DNA of 44,476 nucleotides from a virus, in the IMG/VR virus record IMGVR_UViG_3300025044_000002, positions 1 through 44,476 of that record; one strand, given 5' to 3'. The notes beneath the pieces were generated by a model that had not been told where the DNA came from, did not search any database, and was given only the letters and a program-made list of their open reading frames with translations. Positions 20,462-28,447 of the stretch are shown piece by piece. The translations under genes were made by a program, and so were the position numbers. Within the stretch, counting starts at the first letter, position 1. Every line of letters starts with the position of its first letter.

Positions 20462-23217
20462 AGAAGTTGCTCCTTTGGAGGTCTAAGATTTTCTGGTGCA
20501 GTTACGCTAATGCCGTACTGCTCCATTTTTTTCACATCTAACCGCTGCATGTGACCTAGTCGCGTGCCGTTTATGCTGCGTACCACGCCATCGTTATTCA
20601 TCACGCCTGCTTGCTCGATTTGATGTTTTAAAACACGGGCGGTTTTCACTGGCATGTTGTTGTACTTTTCACGTAGGGCCACGCTTGTAGATAAGTGCGA
20701 CATCATGTGTTTTACCCGCACACATAGGTACCGAGGTTCGCTGGGCGCCATGGGTTCACATTCAAATACATAGGGGTACACGTATCGGCCAGCTGCAATT
20801 TCATCCATGATGATTTCAACAATCCAAATCCATGGTTCGCGATCGTTATTGGTGTCTGAAATATGGCTATTCATTTCAGCAATAAGGTCACGTTCGAAGG
20901 CATCAGTTTCTTCTTCTATGCCTGCAAATGAGCAGACTAAACGCCATGCGGTCATTAAGGCTGCGTAGTTATTCACCATACGCTCTGCGCCTCGGTCGTC
21001 TTCCCTGGCACGGTTGAAGTGCTGACATTTAGCTAGCGCTATCTTGTAGCTATCAAGCACGGGCTTTTTGCCAAGCTTCGCCAGCCATTCAATCCATTCA
21101 TACATGGGAAACTTAAGTAGGCTCTCGTCTAGCATGGGGCCTTTGCGGTTTGATAAATCGGTACGAACCGTTTTACCGGTTAAACTTTCTACCGGCACAT
21201 CTTCCCCAGCCAGTAGCACAGGCGCTGAAATAAGGAATGGGGTTTGTGCACTGCCACGGCTGGTTTCAGTGTAGTTATAACTTTCTTGGAGTAACGACAC
21301 GGCACGGGCGATAATTTCAGACTTACGGGCACTCAGTTCTTCCCAGCCAATAGGATGGCTAGTACCGGATACCGAGGTCATTAAGCGGTATTCGGTGCCC
21401 ATGCTTTGGCCTGAAAACATTTTCATGCCGGTTGTGCGCTCAAGGCGTTTTATTAACGTTGATTTGCCACTGGCCTTGCCTGCCTGCACGATTAAATGCG
21501 GCCAAAAGCCTAAGAATAATTTCAACTGAGCCCCTAATATCCACACTAGTGCTCTGGCTGCAGCATTGTCTTTGAAGGTTTCTTGGTAGGCGGCAACCAC
21601 TTGACTAGCATGACCACGCATACCGCGGGGAAATGCAAAGTTATGGTAGGGACATTGCTGTGCCGGCTCAGTGAAAAAACAATCTTTTCCCTCGTTTACC
21701 CTGGGCTTGCCACCTAAGTAGCAAAGACCTACAAAGTTCGCCGCTTCTACACTGCCAATGCCAATGGTGCGTTCAAATATGTTTAGCATTCGAGAAAATG
21801 CGCGGGGGTTATAAATTGGTCCGCTTTTGCGCCAGTGATCGAGGTTATGCAGCTGCTCGTCGTCCATCACTCGGCGCTGCAATTTTTCGCCGTGCCTTGT
21901 GGTTTGGTATATGGCCACAAATTGAATTCGAGGGCTGTTATCTTCCTCCCCACTCATGGTGGCACTGGCGCTGGCAATTTCAACGCGGCTAAGGCCGGCT
22001 ACCCGAAACCCTGCCACATCGATGTTTTCAATTTTTTCGTCACCTTCGTTGTCGGTGCTAATTTTAATTGAACTGGTGAAGTCGGCTTTTACCCGATACT
22101 TCCAGTACTGCTGGTAATCGTGATGGGGTAACCATACTCGTGGTTTCGCACTTATGCTGTCGTCGTTATCTTTTCCTGCTAACCCTGGTATAAGCCATGG
22201 CTCTAATTCACGAAACGGGCTCTTGCTCTTAATGTTTTTCCACACGTCGTTGGCATCTTGGCCATATTCCCATTTTGAACGGTCGACAAAAAAACAGGGA
22301 ACGCCAGCGGCTAAACAACCTTCGTGAATTCGCCATTCCGCTTCAGCGGAATAGCAACGAAACGCCCCATTTGGATTACGTTTGTCTGGCTTGGGTTCGT
22401 CGTGGTCGTAACAACAAATAACAGTTTTACCAATAAACAGCTGCCAGTTAACTTGAACTTGGGTACCACGCAGCGCAATGGCGCATGTGGTTTTGTCATT
22501 CCAAAATGCAGCTTCAATACTGAGTGCATCTAGCGGCCCTTCGACTACATATACTGTTTTCGCCGTGCGCAGTGCTCTTGGGTCCAGCATCCAAAACACG
22601 CCATTCTTTTGGCCTAGGGATTTGGTTTTCATGCCGCCGTTTAATTCTGGTACGTAATAACGATAATCGACTGCAGCGAGCATTTTTGTGTTCGGTTGAT
22701 AGGTAAGGAAGCTCACGGCTTCACCGCCCCAATGTTGCTCGCCTTGTTTTAATTTGGGGCTGGTGTAATTAGTCCAACCCAGTGTTTTATTGGTGATGCC
22801 TGCACTAATGACGTGATCGGGAATGCCCCGTTCATTTTTTAAGTAAACACGGCAGCCTTCTTGATTCTCTGAACTCTTACTTGCAATGTACGCTAGCTTT
22901 TGCAGGTCTTGCTGTTCATCGTCTGCATCATCGATGGTAGGCAGGAAGTGCAGAAAATAGAGTTCATGCAGTTTTTTATTCGCGGCAGGGTAATCGATAT
23001 CGAAATACCACATGGCCAAATCGATAATATTACCGCCACCTTGGTTATGCGCATTGCGCCATACCTGGTGTTCAACATTGATAATGACCTCTGGCGCCTC
23101 ACTTTGAGGTCTGCTTAAGGTTTGCAGCACCCCATTATCACTGCTCATTTTCATGCCCATACGCATGGCAGCGTCGGTTAATGGGATGCGTGCTCGTAAC
23201 TGATCTAACGTCAGCAT
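20458..23217 (-). CDS. TOPRIM primase - P-loop ATPase/helicase
   Basis: The 919-residue replication protein begins with a CHC2-like module (~1-80; NQGGGNIIDLAMWYF) that lacks zinc-binding cysteines, then a TOPRIM domain with YVVEGPLDALS (Glu226) and CYDHDEP (Asp271, Asp273). A second half carries Walker A QAGKASGKST (Lys585) and a likely Walker B near GWEEL, as in phage primase-helicases of the DUF927/D5-like kind. It would lay primers and unwind DNA at the phage origin. It carries the AACGAGG-type leader. The ATPase subgroup is uncertain. Confidence 0.85.
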   Translation of the reverse strand: MLTLDQLRARIPLTDAAMRMGMKMSSDNGVLQTLSRPQSEAPEVIINVEHQVWRNAHNQGGGNIIDLAMWYFDIDYPAANKKLHELYFLHFLPTIDDADDEQQDLQKLAYIASKSSENQEGCRVYLKNERGIPDHVISAGITNKTLGWTNYTSPKLKQGEQHWGGEAVSFLTYQPNTKMLAAVDYRYYVPELNGGMKTKSLGQKNGVFWMLDPRALRTAKTVYVVEGPLDALSIEAAFWNDKTTCAIALRGTQVQVNWQLFIGKTVICCYDHDEPKPDKRNPNGAFRCYSAEAEWRIHEGCLAAGVPCFFVDRSKWEYGQDANDVWKNIKSKSPFRELEPWLIPGLAGKDNDDSISAKPRVWLPHHDYQQYWKYRVKADFTSSIKISTDNEGDEKIENIDVAGFRVAGLSRVEIASASATMSGEEDNSPRIQFVAIYQTTRHGEKLQRRVMDDEQLHNLDHWRKSGPIYNPRAFSRMLNIFERTIGIGSVEAANFVGLCYLGGKPRVNEGKDCFFTEPAQQCPYHNFAFPRGMRGHASQVVAAYQETFKDNAAARALVWILGAQLKLFLGFWPHLIVQAGKASGKSTLIKRLERTTGMKMFSGQSMGTEYRLMTSVSGTSHPIGWEELSARKSEIIARAVSLLQESYNYTETSRGSAQTPFLISAPVLLAGEDVPVESLTGKTVRTDLSNRKGPMLDESLLKFPMYEWIEWLAKLGKKPVLDSYKIALAKCQHFNRAREDDRGAERMVNNYAALMTAWRLVCSFAGIEEETDAFERDLIAEMNSHISDTNNDREPWIWIVEIIMDEIAAGRYVYPYVFECEPMAPSEPRYLCVRVKHMMSHLSTSVALREKYNNMPVKTARVLKHQIEQAGVMNNDGVVRSINGTRLGHMQRLDVKKMEQYGISVTAPENLRPPKEQLL

Positions 23218-23237
23218 GTGTAAACCTCGTTATTAAT

Positions 23238-23477
23238 CTATTGGGGCTGTAAACGGCGAAATATATTGACTATCGCTTTAATGACTACCAGCTCGGCTAG
23301 GCGCTCAATTAACAACGGGTTGTCTTGCATAAAGCTATTGATTTGCTCATCAAAAGGGGGCTGCACTTCGCTGCCCTTTGCTTTTTTTACAAGCCGAGCA
23401 ATATCGTGCTCGAGCATGACCAATTCGCTTTCAAGCATCTGCAGGTTTTCGCGGGTAACTGGAGACGTTTCAGACAT
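23238..23477 (-). CDS. Small helical protein (79 residues)
   Basis: The start is set at ATG 23477 (MSETSPVTRENLQMLESELV) by the AAGGAACTATTCACA leader; the upstream frame belongs to another gene. The product is helical and acidic with a coiled-coil-like N-terminal half and a basic end (IVNIFRRLQPQ). It precedes the primase gene by 20 bases. Unknown function. Confidence 0.6.
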   Translation of the reverse strand: MSETSPVTRENLQMLESELVMLEHDIARLVKKAKGSEVQPPFDEQINSFMQDNPLLIERLAELVVIKAIVNIFRRLQPQ

Positions 23478-23619
23478 TGTGAATAGTTCCTTCTCGATGC
23501 TGCCCAAAACCAGATTCACGATCTTCTTTTTTACGGCGCGCAGCATCGGCCAATAAGCGCTCATGCTGGCGCTTTATTTCTTCACGCAATGGTTTAAAGG
23601 TTTGACGAATAGCACTCAT
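23470..23619 (-). CDS. Small basic helical protein (49 residues)
   Basis: ATG 23619 overlaps the recombinase stop as ATGA. The product MSAIRQTFKPLREEIKRQHE...ARRKKEDRESGFGQHREG is a single very charged helix. Its stop lies just inside the next gene, giving tight coupling. Function unknown; it may bind nucleic acid or be a recombinase accessory factor. Confidence 0.6.
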   Translation of the reverse strand: MSAIRQTFKPLREEIKRQHERLLADAARRKKEDRESGFGQHREGTIHNV

Positions 23620-24248
23620 AGCGCAGCCTCCTGCATTGTTTTTCGTAGGTCGTCGCGGCTAGGCTGTGTATAAACCTGAGTCGTAGTGATGTGTTCATGG
23701 CCTAAAACAGCTTGAACCTGCCTTAACCCTTCACCGGTTGTGGAATTTTGTAGTCTGCGTACTGCCCATGTGTGGCGTAACCAGTGAGGTGAGGCTTTTA
23801 CAATGCCTGCAGTGTTGCACCAATGCGTCATTCTCTGCTGATACGCTCGAATACTCATGCGCTGCCTGCGGCGAGACAAAATTAACGCCTGCTCGTCATA
23901 ACTACTCTCGGGGCTAGCTGCTATCATTTTGCGGCGTATTTTTAATAGCGCTTCTAGGGCTTTTCGTGCTGCATCAACTAAATAAATCTCTTGTTTTTTA
24001 TCCAGTCCACGCACGCTATCTTTCTTGCCGCCCTTTTGTTTTTCCGAGGCCAGATGCAAGTAGCCTTTATCCAGCGCTTCTAATGCATCCGCTTCATCTA
24101 ACAAGTGCACCGTTTGCACACGCCTTGCGGTATAGCGCATCAGCAGCATCCAGTTAAGGTCACGCTCGGCTTCTACATCTTTGAATTTACGTAAGGTGCT
24201 AAACAGTATTTTTTCTTCTTCACGGGTTAAACTTTTAACTTCAGCCAT
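23616..24248 (-). CDS. Minimal tyrosine recombinase (catalytic domain only)
   Basis: The 210-residue protein has an intact tyrosine recombinase catalytic domain: RYTARRVQTV (Arg42/43), a lysine in ASEKQKGGKK, HWLRH (His155, Arg158), VLGHEHITTT (His184) and QVYTQP (Tyr193). It has no N-terminal core-binding domain, so it is about 60% of the normal size. It sits in the early replication operon, away from the integrase, and overlaps its neighbours. Possible roles are resolving dimers or concatemers, excision, or regulating the main integrase. All catalytic residues look intact. Confidence 0.88.
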   Translation of the reverse strand: MAEVKSLTREEEKILFSTLRKFKDVEAERDLNWMLLMRYTARRVQTVHLLDEADALEALDKGYLHLASEKQKGGKKDSVRGLDKKQEIYLVDAARKALEALLKIRRKMIAASPESSYDEQALILSRRRQRMSIRAYQQRMTHWCNTAGIVKASPHWLRHTWAVRRLQNSTTGEGLRQVQAVLGHEHITTTQVYTQPSRDDLRKTMQEAAL

Positions 24249-24426
24249 GCGCCTGCTCCTTACGGTTTTGCTTGGCCAATAAGCGCTGTGCTAATTCATC
24301 ACCAAAGAACAAACCAAGTGCCCCATTTTTAAGTGCAATAGTTTGATGGCCAGCACGGTTTGTATTTACCTTGGTGATCCCTGCTTTTCGTAAAGCTGCA
24401 GGAACAGCCGTAGCGTTATTACTCAT
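24241..24426 (-). CDS. Small hypothetical protein (61 residues)
   Basis: ATG 24426 (MSNNATAVPAALRKAGITKV) is chosen because GGAG lies seven bases upstream; the longer frame from 24483 overlaps the previous gene. The AALRKAGITKVNTNRAGHQT region could be a short DNA-binding or beta segment. It overlaps the recombinase by eight bases. Confidence 0.6.
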   Translation of the reverse strand: MSNNATAVPAALRKAGITKVNTNRAGHQTIALKNGALGLFFGDELAQRLLAKQNRKEQAHG

Positions 24427-24694
24427 TTGGTAACTCCAAACCCACCATTTCGGCTTGCATCTTGATGAGGTGCATATAGGCATTTTTTTGTTTTTCGTTA
24501 CAATCGGCTGACTGCATATGCAACAACGCTTGAGACATTGACGTTAAAATTGTGTCGCGCACTTTTAACCGCTTAATAATCAGCTGTAACTGAAATTTGG
24601 ACATATCATCCATTTCTGATTGCGATGCGTTCACGTTCGCTTCACTCTCGTTCACTTTAACCACCGTTAATTGTGTTTTAGGTTCTGCTGACAT
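24419..24694 (-). CDS. Small helical protein (91 residues)
   Basis: ATG 24694 (MSAEPKTQLTVVKVNESEAN) is chosen because GGAGAG lies upstream at good spacing. The middle and C-terminal part is helical (MSKFQLQLIIKRLKVRDTIL, AYMHLIKMQAEMVGLEL). It overlaps both neighbours. Function unknown. Confidence 0.6.
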   Translation of the reverse strand: MSAEPKTQLTVVKVNESEANVNASQSEMDDMSKFQLQLIIKRLKVRDTILTSMSQALLHMQSADCNEKQKNAYMHLIKMQAEMVGLELPNE

Positions 24695-25181
24695 GGTTTC
24701 TCTCCGCTTCTTGCTGCAGGGCAACTTGCACACCAAACCACTGCGCCATTTTTTTATTGCCGGCACTGGTAATGGCGTTTAATTCTGTGGGGGTAATAAC
24801 GTCATCCTCGATGGCGTCGTAAATGCTTTGGCATGTTCTTCCCACCGCAGCTTGCCATTGACAGAATTTGTCGAGCACTCGTTCGGTTGGTTTTTCACTT
24901 AAGTCGACCGGCACGGCCACAAACCCACACATTGCATTTATTTGAAAAAGCAGGCTGAAACATTCAGTACAGTTCATCATTTCAACCGCATCTATCAGCC
25001 CTAATTTATAATTAGGTAAATTGGGGTTTAGCTCGTTGCGAACCGTATTGGGCGTTTTGCCTAGCGAGCAGGCAAACATCTCTGCAGCACTTGGGTGACT
25101 TTTCAGCAACAGATGCGCAGCATGTAAAACTGCGTTATAGTTACGTTGACTCTGCATTAGTTCATCCTCGAATATTTGCAT
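24678..25181 (-). CDS. CII-like phage regulatory protein (Phage_CP76-type)
   Basis: The start is fixed at ATG 25181 (MQIFEDELMQSQRNYNAVLH) by its GGAACTAACA leader. The 167-residue protein has the pattern of the CP76/CII family of P2-like and related phages: HAAHLLLKSHPSAAEMFACS, then GKTPNTVRNELNPNLPNYKL and VEMMNCTECFSLLFQINAMCG, ending the conserved part at FVAVPVD. CII-type proteins activate or tune early/lysogeny promoters. It lies third in the early operon after the switch, as in those phages. Confidence 0.75.
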   Translation of the reverse strand: MQIFEDELMQSQRNYNAVLHAAHLLLKSHPSAAEMFACSLGKTPNTVRNELNPNLPNYKLGLIDAVEMMNCTECFSLLFQINAMCGFVAVPVDLSEKPTERVLDKFCQWQAAVGRTCQSIYDAIEDDVITPTELNAITSAGNKKMAQWFGVQVALQQEAERNHVSRT

Positions 25182-25605
25182 TGTTAGTTCCTGCCACGGG
25201 CTCCTGGTCCGAGCCTGTGGCAATCACTTCTTTCTTGTTGTATCCCAGCACATTCAAATCATCTTTTATGTCACAGTTAAACGTGAGAATAATGGCGTGT
25301 GCGTCGTTTTCTGTAATTGTGATGTAGGAATTAGAAGAATCTTTTCGGCAGAAAAAAAGCATAAAGACAATTTCGCCTAAAACTTCTTGAACTTCGATTT
25401 CGATTTTATTGCTATTTAACGCCACCCATCCATGTCGATGAAAATAAGTGAGAGTAAAATAACCATACATATACTGAAAGACGGCACCTACCTCCAGCAT
25501 TAGAGTGGAAGGCTCTCCCTCGCAGTACAGATGTGAAAACGTTCCGTTTTCTCTTGCAGCTGAACTGTAATCTATATGTTTTACTGGTTGAGTCGCTTCA
25601 GGCAT
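25162..25605 (-). CDS. Hypothetical protein (147 residues)
   Basis: The protein is beta-rich with several aromatic strands (AVFQYMYGYFTLTYFHRHGW, SYITITENDAHAIILTF) and a short cysteine-containing part. It is second in the early operon and overlaps the CII-like gene by 20 bases. No family recognised; a host-takeover or counter-defence role is possible only by location. Confidence 0.55.
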   Translation of the reverse strand: MPEATQPVKHIDYSSAARENGTFSHLYCEGEPSTLMLEVGAVFQYMYGYFTLTYFHRHGWVALNSNKIEIEVQEVLGEIVFMLFFCRKDSSNSYITITENDAHAIILTFNCDIKDDLNVLGYNKKEVIATGSDQEPVAGTNNANIRG

Positions 25606-25608
25606 GCG

Positions 25609-25788
25609 TTACTCCTGACGCGCAATAGCTGTGGAGGGGGAGTTTTCGAATCTTCGAATACCCGACTCAACACACAAGGCGATAATTTGAGATTTTGACC
25701 TCTGCTCTCGAAGCGCCGCTTCGTTGATGCGCTGCTCGAGTTCAGGTGTAGGCCGAAAGCACATAGGTTTGATTTTTACGTTAGACAC
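25609..25788 (-). CDS. Ribbon-helix-helix (Arc/CopG-like) regulator, GTG start
   Basis: A 59-residue ORF starts at GTG 25788 behind a GAGGA box. The product has the ribbon-helix-helix pattern: a short strand (NVKIKPMCFRP), helix 1 (TPELEQRINEAALREQ) and helix 2 (SKSQIIALCVESGIRRF). Arc/CopG-type dimers bind tandem operators. As first gene of the early operon opposite the repressor, it takes the place of a Cro protein. Tandem ATACAA boxes in the promoter region are possible targets. Confidence 0.72.
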   Translation of the reverse strand: MSNVKIKPMCFRPTPELEQRINEAALREQRSKSQIIALCVESGIRRFENSPSTAIARQE

Positions 25789-25908
25789 TGCGTAATCCTC
25801 TATTTTGAGTTAGAATGTATACAAACGAATACAATGTTTATTATAGATTCAATATTTGGGATTTAAATTCATTTTTTGGGTTTTTTAATACCGATTTAGA
25901 ATAAGTTT
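25789..25908. promoter_or_regulatory. Divergent lysogeny-switch control region
   Basis: This 120-base spacer separates the repressor (plus) from the early operon (minus). It has two direct ATACAA boxes at 25819-25824 and 25829-25834, a 10-bp period, overlapping a dyad TGTAT-N8-ATACA, and a perfect TATAAT -10 on the minus strand at 25845-25840 without a convincing -35. These would serve as operators for the repressor and the ribbon-helix-helix protein. The rest is A/T-rich. Confidence 0.55.
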
Positions 25909-26745
25909 ATGAATAATCCGCACGAAAAAGAATTTACGCAGCGTTTGGAATGGCTGCTAGCAGATAGGAAATTGACGCCCTGGGCCAAGAAACTTGGACT
26001 TTCTTCGGGTACTGCCGCCCGTTTATTGAAGAACGTTGTGCCCGGGTCTGACATTCTTACTGCGATAATGCGCACTGAACATGTAAACCTGAATTGGTTG
26101 CTGGAAGGTCGCGGCCTACCTTTTATGTTAGATAGCTATACAGAAACGGAAGCATTCGAGAATATGCTGAGTGTTCATGCTCAAGATGCTGAATATGATG
26201 CATATTTGTGTTTTAACGACGAGTTAAAATCTGCTGCTGTCGTACTGACACAACCGGCTGCCTATACATTTAAAGACAAAAGTATTGCGTACCATCAAAT
26301 CGAAACATTGTGCGGACCCTATAAATCACCGTTCTCTATAGAGCGCGCCCTTACTGGTTGTAATATCAATTATTTCGACCTACCAGAGTTTCAATTCCCC
26401 GCATTTACTCGAGGCCAGTACGGGACTTACAAACTATTAGGCGATGATAGAGTCCCAGGTATGGTTAAAAATACGCAGGGCGGTACCCAGTTCGCAATGT
26501 ACAAAAGACAAGAAGCACAGCACTACGACCACATAAAGCCAATTAGCCACTATAAGTTTTCAATGGATGAGAAATTAGCGTTGCTAGACTTAATTGTTTT
26601 AACTGCAGAAGAGCATAAGCTCACCGAAAAATTAGACAGAAAAGTAAAGCTAGATGCGCTTGAAACATTAGAAGAAATGAACAAGCGCGCTGATAGCTTG
26701 ACGCCGAAAGAAGTTGAATTTGCGTTAAGAGCGAGTGTTCACTAG
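25909..26745 (+). CDS. CI-like phage repressor
   Basis: The 278-residue protein has an N-terminal helix-turn-helix like that of CI-type repressors (FTQRLEWLLADRKLTPWAKK, LGLSSGTAARLLKN, and the typical VNLNWLLEGRGLPF ending). The rest shows no clear Ser-Lys peptidase dyad of the LexA/CI self-cleaving type, so induction may rely on the phage's antirepressors instead. It is the only long plus-strand gene and faces the early operon, as expected for the lysogenic repressor. It ends overlapping the last lysis gene by four bases, tail to tail. Confidence 0.8.
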   Translation: MNNPHEKEFTQRLEWLLADRKLTPWAKKLGLSSGTAARLLKNVVPGSDILTAIMRTEHVNLNWLLEGRGLPFMLDSYTETEAFENMLSVHAQDAEYDAYLCFNDELKSAAVVLTQPAAYTFKDKSIAYHQIETLCGPYKSPFSIERALTGCNINYFDLPEFQFPAFTRGQYGTYKLLGDDRVPGMVKNTQGGTQFAMYKRQEAQHYDHIKPISHYKFSMDEKLALLDLIVLTAEEHKLTEKLDRKVKLDALETLEEMNKRADSLTPKEVEFALRASVH

Positions 26746-27281
26746 TTTTTCTTTTGAGGTCGTTGTCCGAACCACCAAAAAAATATGGTTGTGGCTATAT
26801 ATGCCACCATACGCCAGATTTCCTGTGCTGCAGATAGTCGAAGTTCAACATCTAGCCCATCAACCTTTGAAATTAACGCGTTAGCTTCTACCAGTATAAT
26901 TGTGATCGCTACCGCAACGTATAGCGTTAGCGCGGGCCTCACAATACCTCGTATTACATCGACAATACCTAACGCCCCAATTACCCATGTAGGTGCACCC
27001 GTATCAGGCATGTATTGCCGTTTGTCGTGACCGTAGCTGGCCGTTTGCATAACAAAAGCATTATTGTCAGATTGTGCGGCTGCTTCTTGGCTTGCAATGC
27101 TAAGGTTCGCCTCGCTTTCCAATTTCACCATATTTGCATCGTGATCGAGTCGGTACTTTTCCTGCTGTATTTCCAACCCTTTTGTTTTGTACTGAAACAA
27201 ACTTTGGACTGCAGAGCCTAGAATACCGGTAGCGCCACCGCCTACTACGGCCATCAGTGCATCACTTAACCATTCAAACAT
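26742..27281 (-). CDS. Holin-like membrane protein
   Basis: The 179-residue protein begins with a glycine-rich hydrophobic segment (ALMAVVGGGATGILGSAVQS), has a long charged coiled-coil-like region (~30-75), and two membrane spans near the end (PALTLYVAVAITIILVEA and MVAYIATTIFFWWFGQ) before a basic tail. This fits the three-span GTA-type holin family (RP-x-x motif in IVRPALT). It is the last gene of the late block, next to a putative lysin. Such proteins permeabilise the inner membrane at lysis. Confidence 0.6.
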   Translation of the reverse strand: MFEWLSDALMAVVGGGATGILGSAVQSLFQYKTKGLEIQQEKYRLDHDANMVKLESEANLSIASQEAAAQSDNNAFVMQTASYGHDKRQYMPDTGAPTWVIGALGIVDVIRGIVRPALTLYVAVAITIILVEANALISKVDGLDVELRLSAAQEIWRMVAYIATTIFFWWFGQRPQKKN

Positions 27282-27717
27282 TTTCTTGCTCCCATGCGTT
27301 GCGTATTGATATGCGAGCTGGCTGGCCAGCTAATATATTGTGAAAATCGCCAATGGCGCGTCGAGTATCAAAAATAGCCCGTTGGTTTTGGTGTACTCCA
27401 GTGCGGTAACCAATCAGAACACACCCTAGTACGCTGGTTTTCAGCCCTTTTTCTTTATTACCTGCCCATGTACCAGCATGAGCTAAAATGCTGCTGCGCT
27501 GGGGTACATCCTCTATGAGGTATAAATGAGAACGACCACCAATAGGTTTGCGTGTTTTAACCAGTCGCATGGAATAGTCGCCTGCAGGAATGCAACTTAG
27601 ATTAGGTAAGTTATCGCGCCATGGTAGCTCTAAGGTATGCGCAAACCATGGCCCAATAAACATATTGCCAGGTGTGCCTTGCTCGTCAGTGCTATGTCGT
27701 AGCAGTTCAATAGTCAA
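27274..27717 (-). CDS. DUF5675-family protein, lysis-associated
   Basis: The 147-residue protein (TTG start, overlapping the previous stop as TTGA) has the DUF5675 pattern: an FAHTLELPWRDNLPN segment, CIPAGDYSMRLVKT, a conserved SILAHAGTWAGN (His and trailing Gly/Asn), then CVLIGYRT. The fold looks related to cysteine- or histidine-based peptidoglycan enzymes, but an enzymatic activity is not established. It lies between the spanin-like and holin-like genes, so a lysis role, possibly endolysin, is likely. Confidence 0.65.
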   Translation of the reverse strand: MTIELLRHSTDEQGTPGNMFIGPWFAHTLELPWRDNLPNLSCIPAGDYSMRLVKTRKPIGGRSHLYLIEDVPQRSSILAHAGTWAGNKEKGLKTSVLGCVLIGYRTGVHQNQRAIFDTRRAIGDFHNILAGQPARISIRNAWEQENV

Positions 27718-28079
27718 AACCGCAACTCGACTTTTACGAGTCTGTCGTCTAGTTCACGACTTTCTGACTGCTGTTCACGAAGTTGTGTCTTTACCTCTTC
27801 CAGCTGCTGTTGCCATCGCCCCTGGTCTCGCAATGCATCATCAGAGGTATAGCGCTTTTGATTAGCCAAGTTAAACGTTGTGATCATCGGTAAAACGCTC
27901 GCTTTCAACTCAGCCATAGCGATGTTCAGCTTTTTAACTTCCTCTTGCAGTTGCGAGTCTTTGTTTTGAATATCGTCGAATACGAAATTACTCAAAAATA
28001 TCAACAACGAAAGCATTAAAGTTCCCGAGTTGAGATATAGCCAATTTTGTGGCCCTGGGTTTTTGTCAGGTTCAGCCAT
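27714..28079 (-). CDS. Anchored coiled-coil protein, spanin-like
   Basis: The 121-residue protein has one N-terminal membrane span (~14-34, LYLNSGTLMLSLLIFLSNFV) followed by long charged coiled-coil (QEEVKKLNIAMAELKASVLP, EEVKTQLREQQSESRELDDR). This N-in, periplasmic coiled-coil layout matches inner-membrane spanins (Rz), though a nested Rz1 partner was not found. It overlaps the DUF5675 gene. A holin accessory is the alternative. Confidence 0.5.
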   Translation of the reverse strand: MAEPDKNPGPQNWLYLNSGTLMLSLLIFLSNFVFDDIQNKDSQLQEEVKKLNIAMAELKASVLPMITTFNLANQKRYTSDDALRDQGRWQQQLEEVKTQLREQQSESRELDDRLVKVELRF

Positions 28080-28082
28080 CGA

Positions 28083-28120
28083 AATAACACCATATAATTG
28101 CGAAATTAGATGGTGTTATT
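28083..28120 (-). promoter_or_regulatory. Long hairpin before the lysis cassette
   Basis: Perfect 11-base arms AATAACACCAT and ATGGTGTTATT (28083-28093, 28110-28120) enclose an inner AATT/AATT pair, giving a near-continuous stem only four bases upstream of the ATG at 28079. It would hide the ribosome entry site of the first lysis gene, so it could delay lysis-protein synthesis. Confidence 0.5.
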
Positions 28121-28136
28121 GTCGCGGCGGAAACCG

Positions 28137-28153
28137 CGCAGCGTTAGGGCAAA
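28137..28153 (-). repeat. Spacer element copy C (TTTGCCCT-N4-CTGCG)
   Basis: Minus-strand TTTGCCCTAACGCTGCG, identical to copies A and B, lies eight bases after the 87-residue gene's stop and before the lysis cassette. Here it continues into a GC hairpin (CGCGG...CCGCG). Confidence 0.85.
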
Positions 28154-28161
28154 ACCTCCGC

Positions 28162-28425
28162 TTAGCTGATGTTGCTTATGGTCGCCGCTTCTTTTCCGCG
28201 CCCCCAGCGAACCTGTCGTATACCAGAATTTTTAGCCCAAATCTTTATTATTTTCTTATACTTTGGACTAAGATTGCCGTGACCTAAATACACGGTAATA
28301 TTATCTTCACCTTCAGATTGAGCGAAGAATTTAAAAATACCATCTTCCGACTTTATTCTTACAATTCTTGCTGTTACGTACTCTTCAACAACAATACCGT
28401 TAATAATTTTCTCGTTATAACTCAT
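28162..28425 (-). CDS. Hypothetical protein (87 residues) after the tail fibres
   Basis: The protein is beta-rich and basic at the end (VYLGHGNLSPKYKKIIKIW, RQVRWGRGKEAATIS). It sits between the last fibre gene and the lysis cassette, in the late transcript. It might be a fibre chaperone or accessory protein; no family recognised. Confidence 0.5.
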   Translation of the reverse strand: MSYNEKIINGIVVEEYVTARIVRIKSEDGIFKFFAQSEGEDNITVYLGHGNLSPKYKKIIKIWAKNSGIRQVRWGRGKEAATISNIS

Positions 28426-28447
28426 GTTTTCGCGTCCTGTACGTTAA

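Noticed and set aside
13538-28121. Shared 14-mer AGATGGTGTTATTG at 13538-13551 and 28108-28121 as an att-type or recombination repeat
   Set aside because: A 14-base match is expected by chance a few times in a 44 kb sequence and the flanks do not extend the match.
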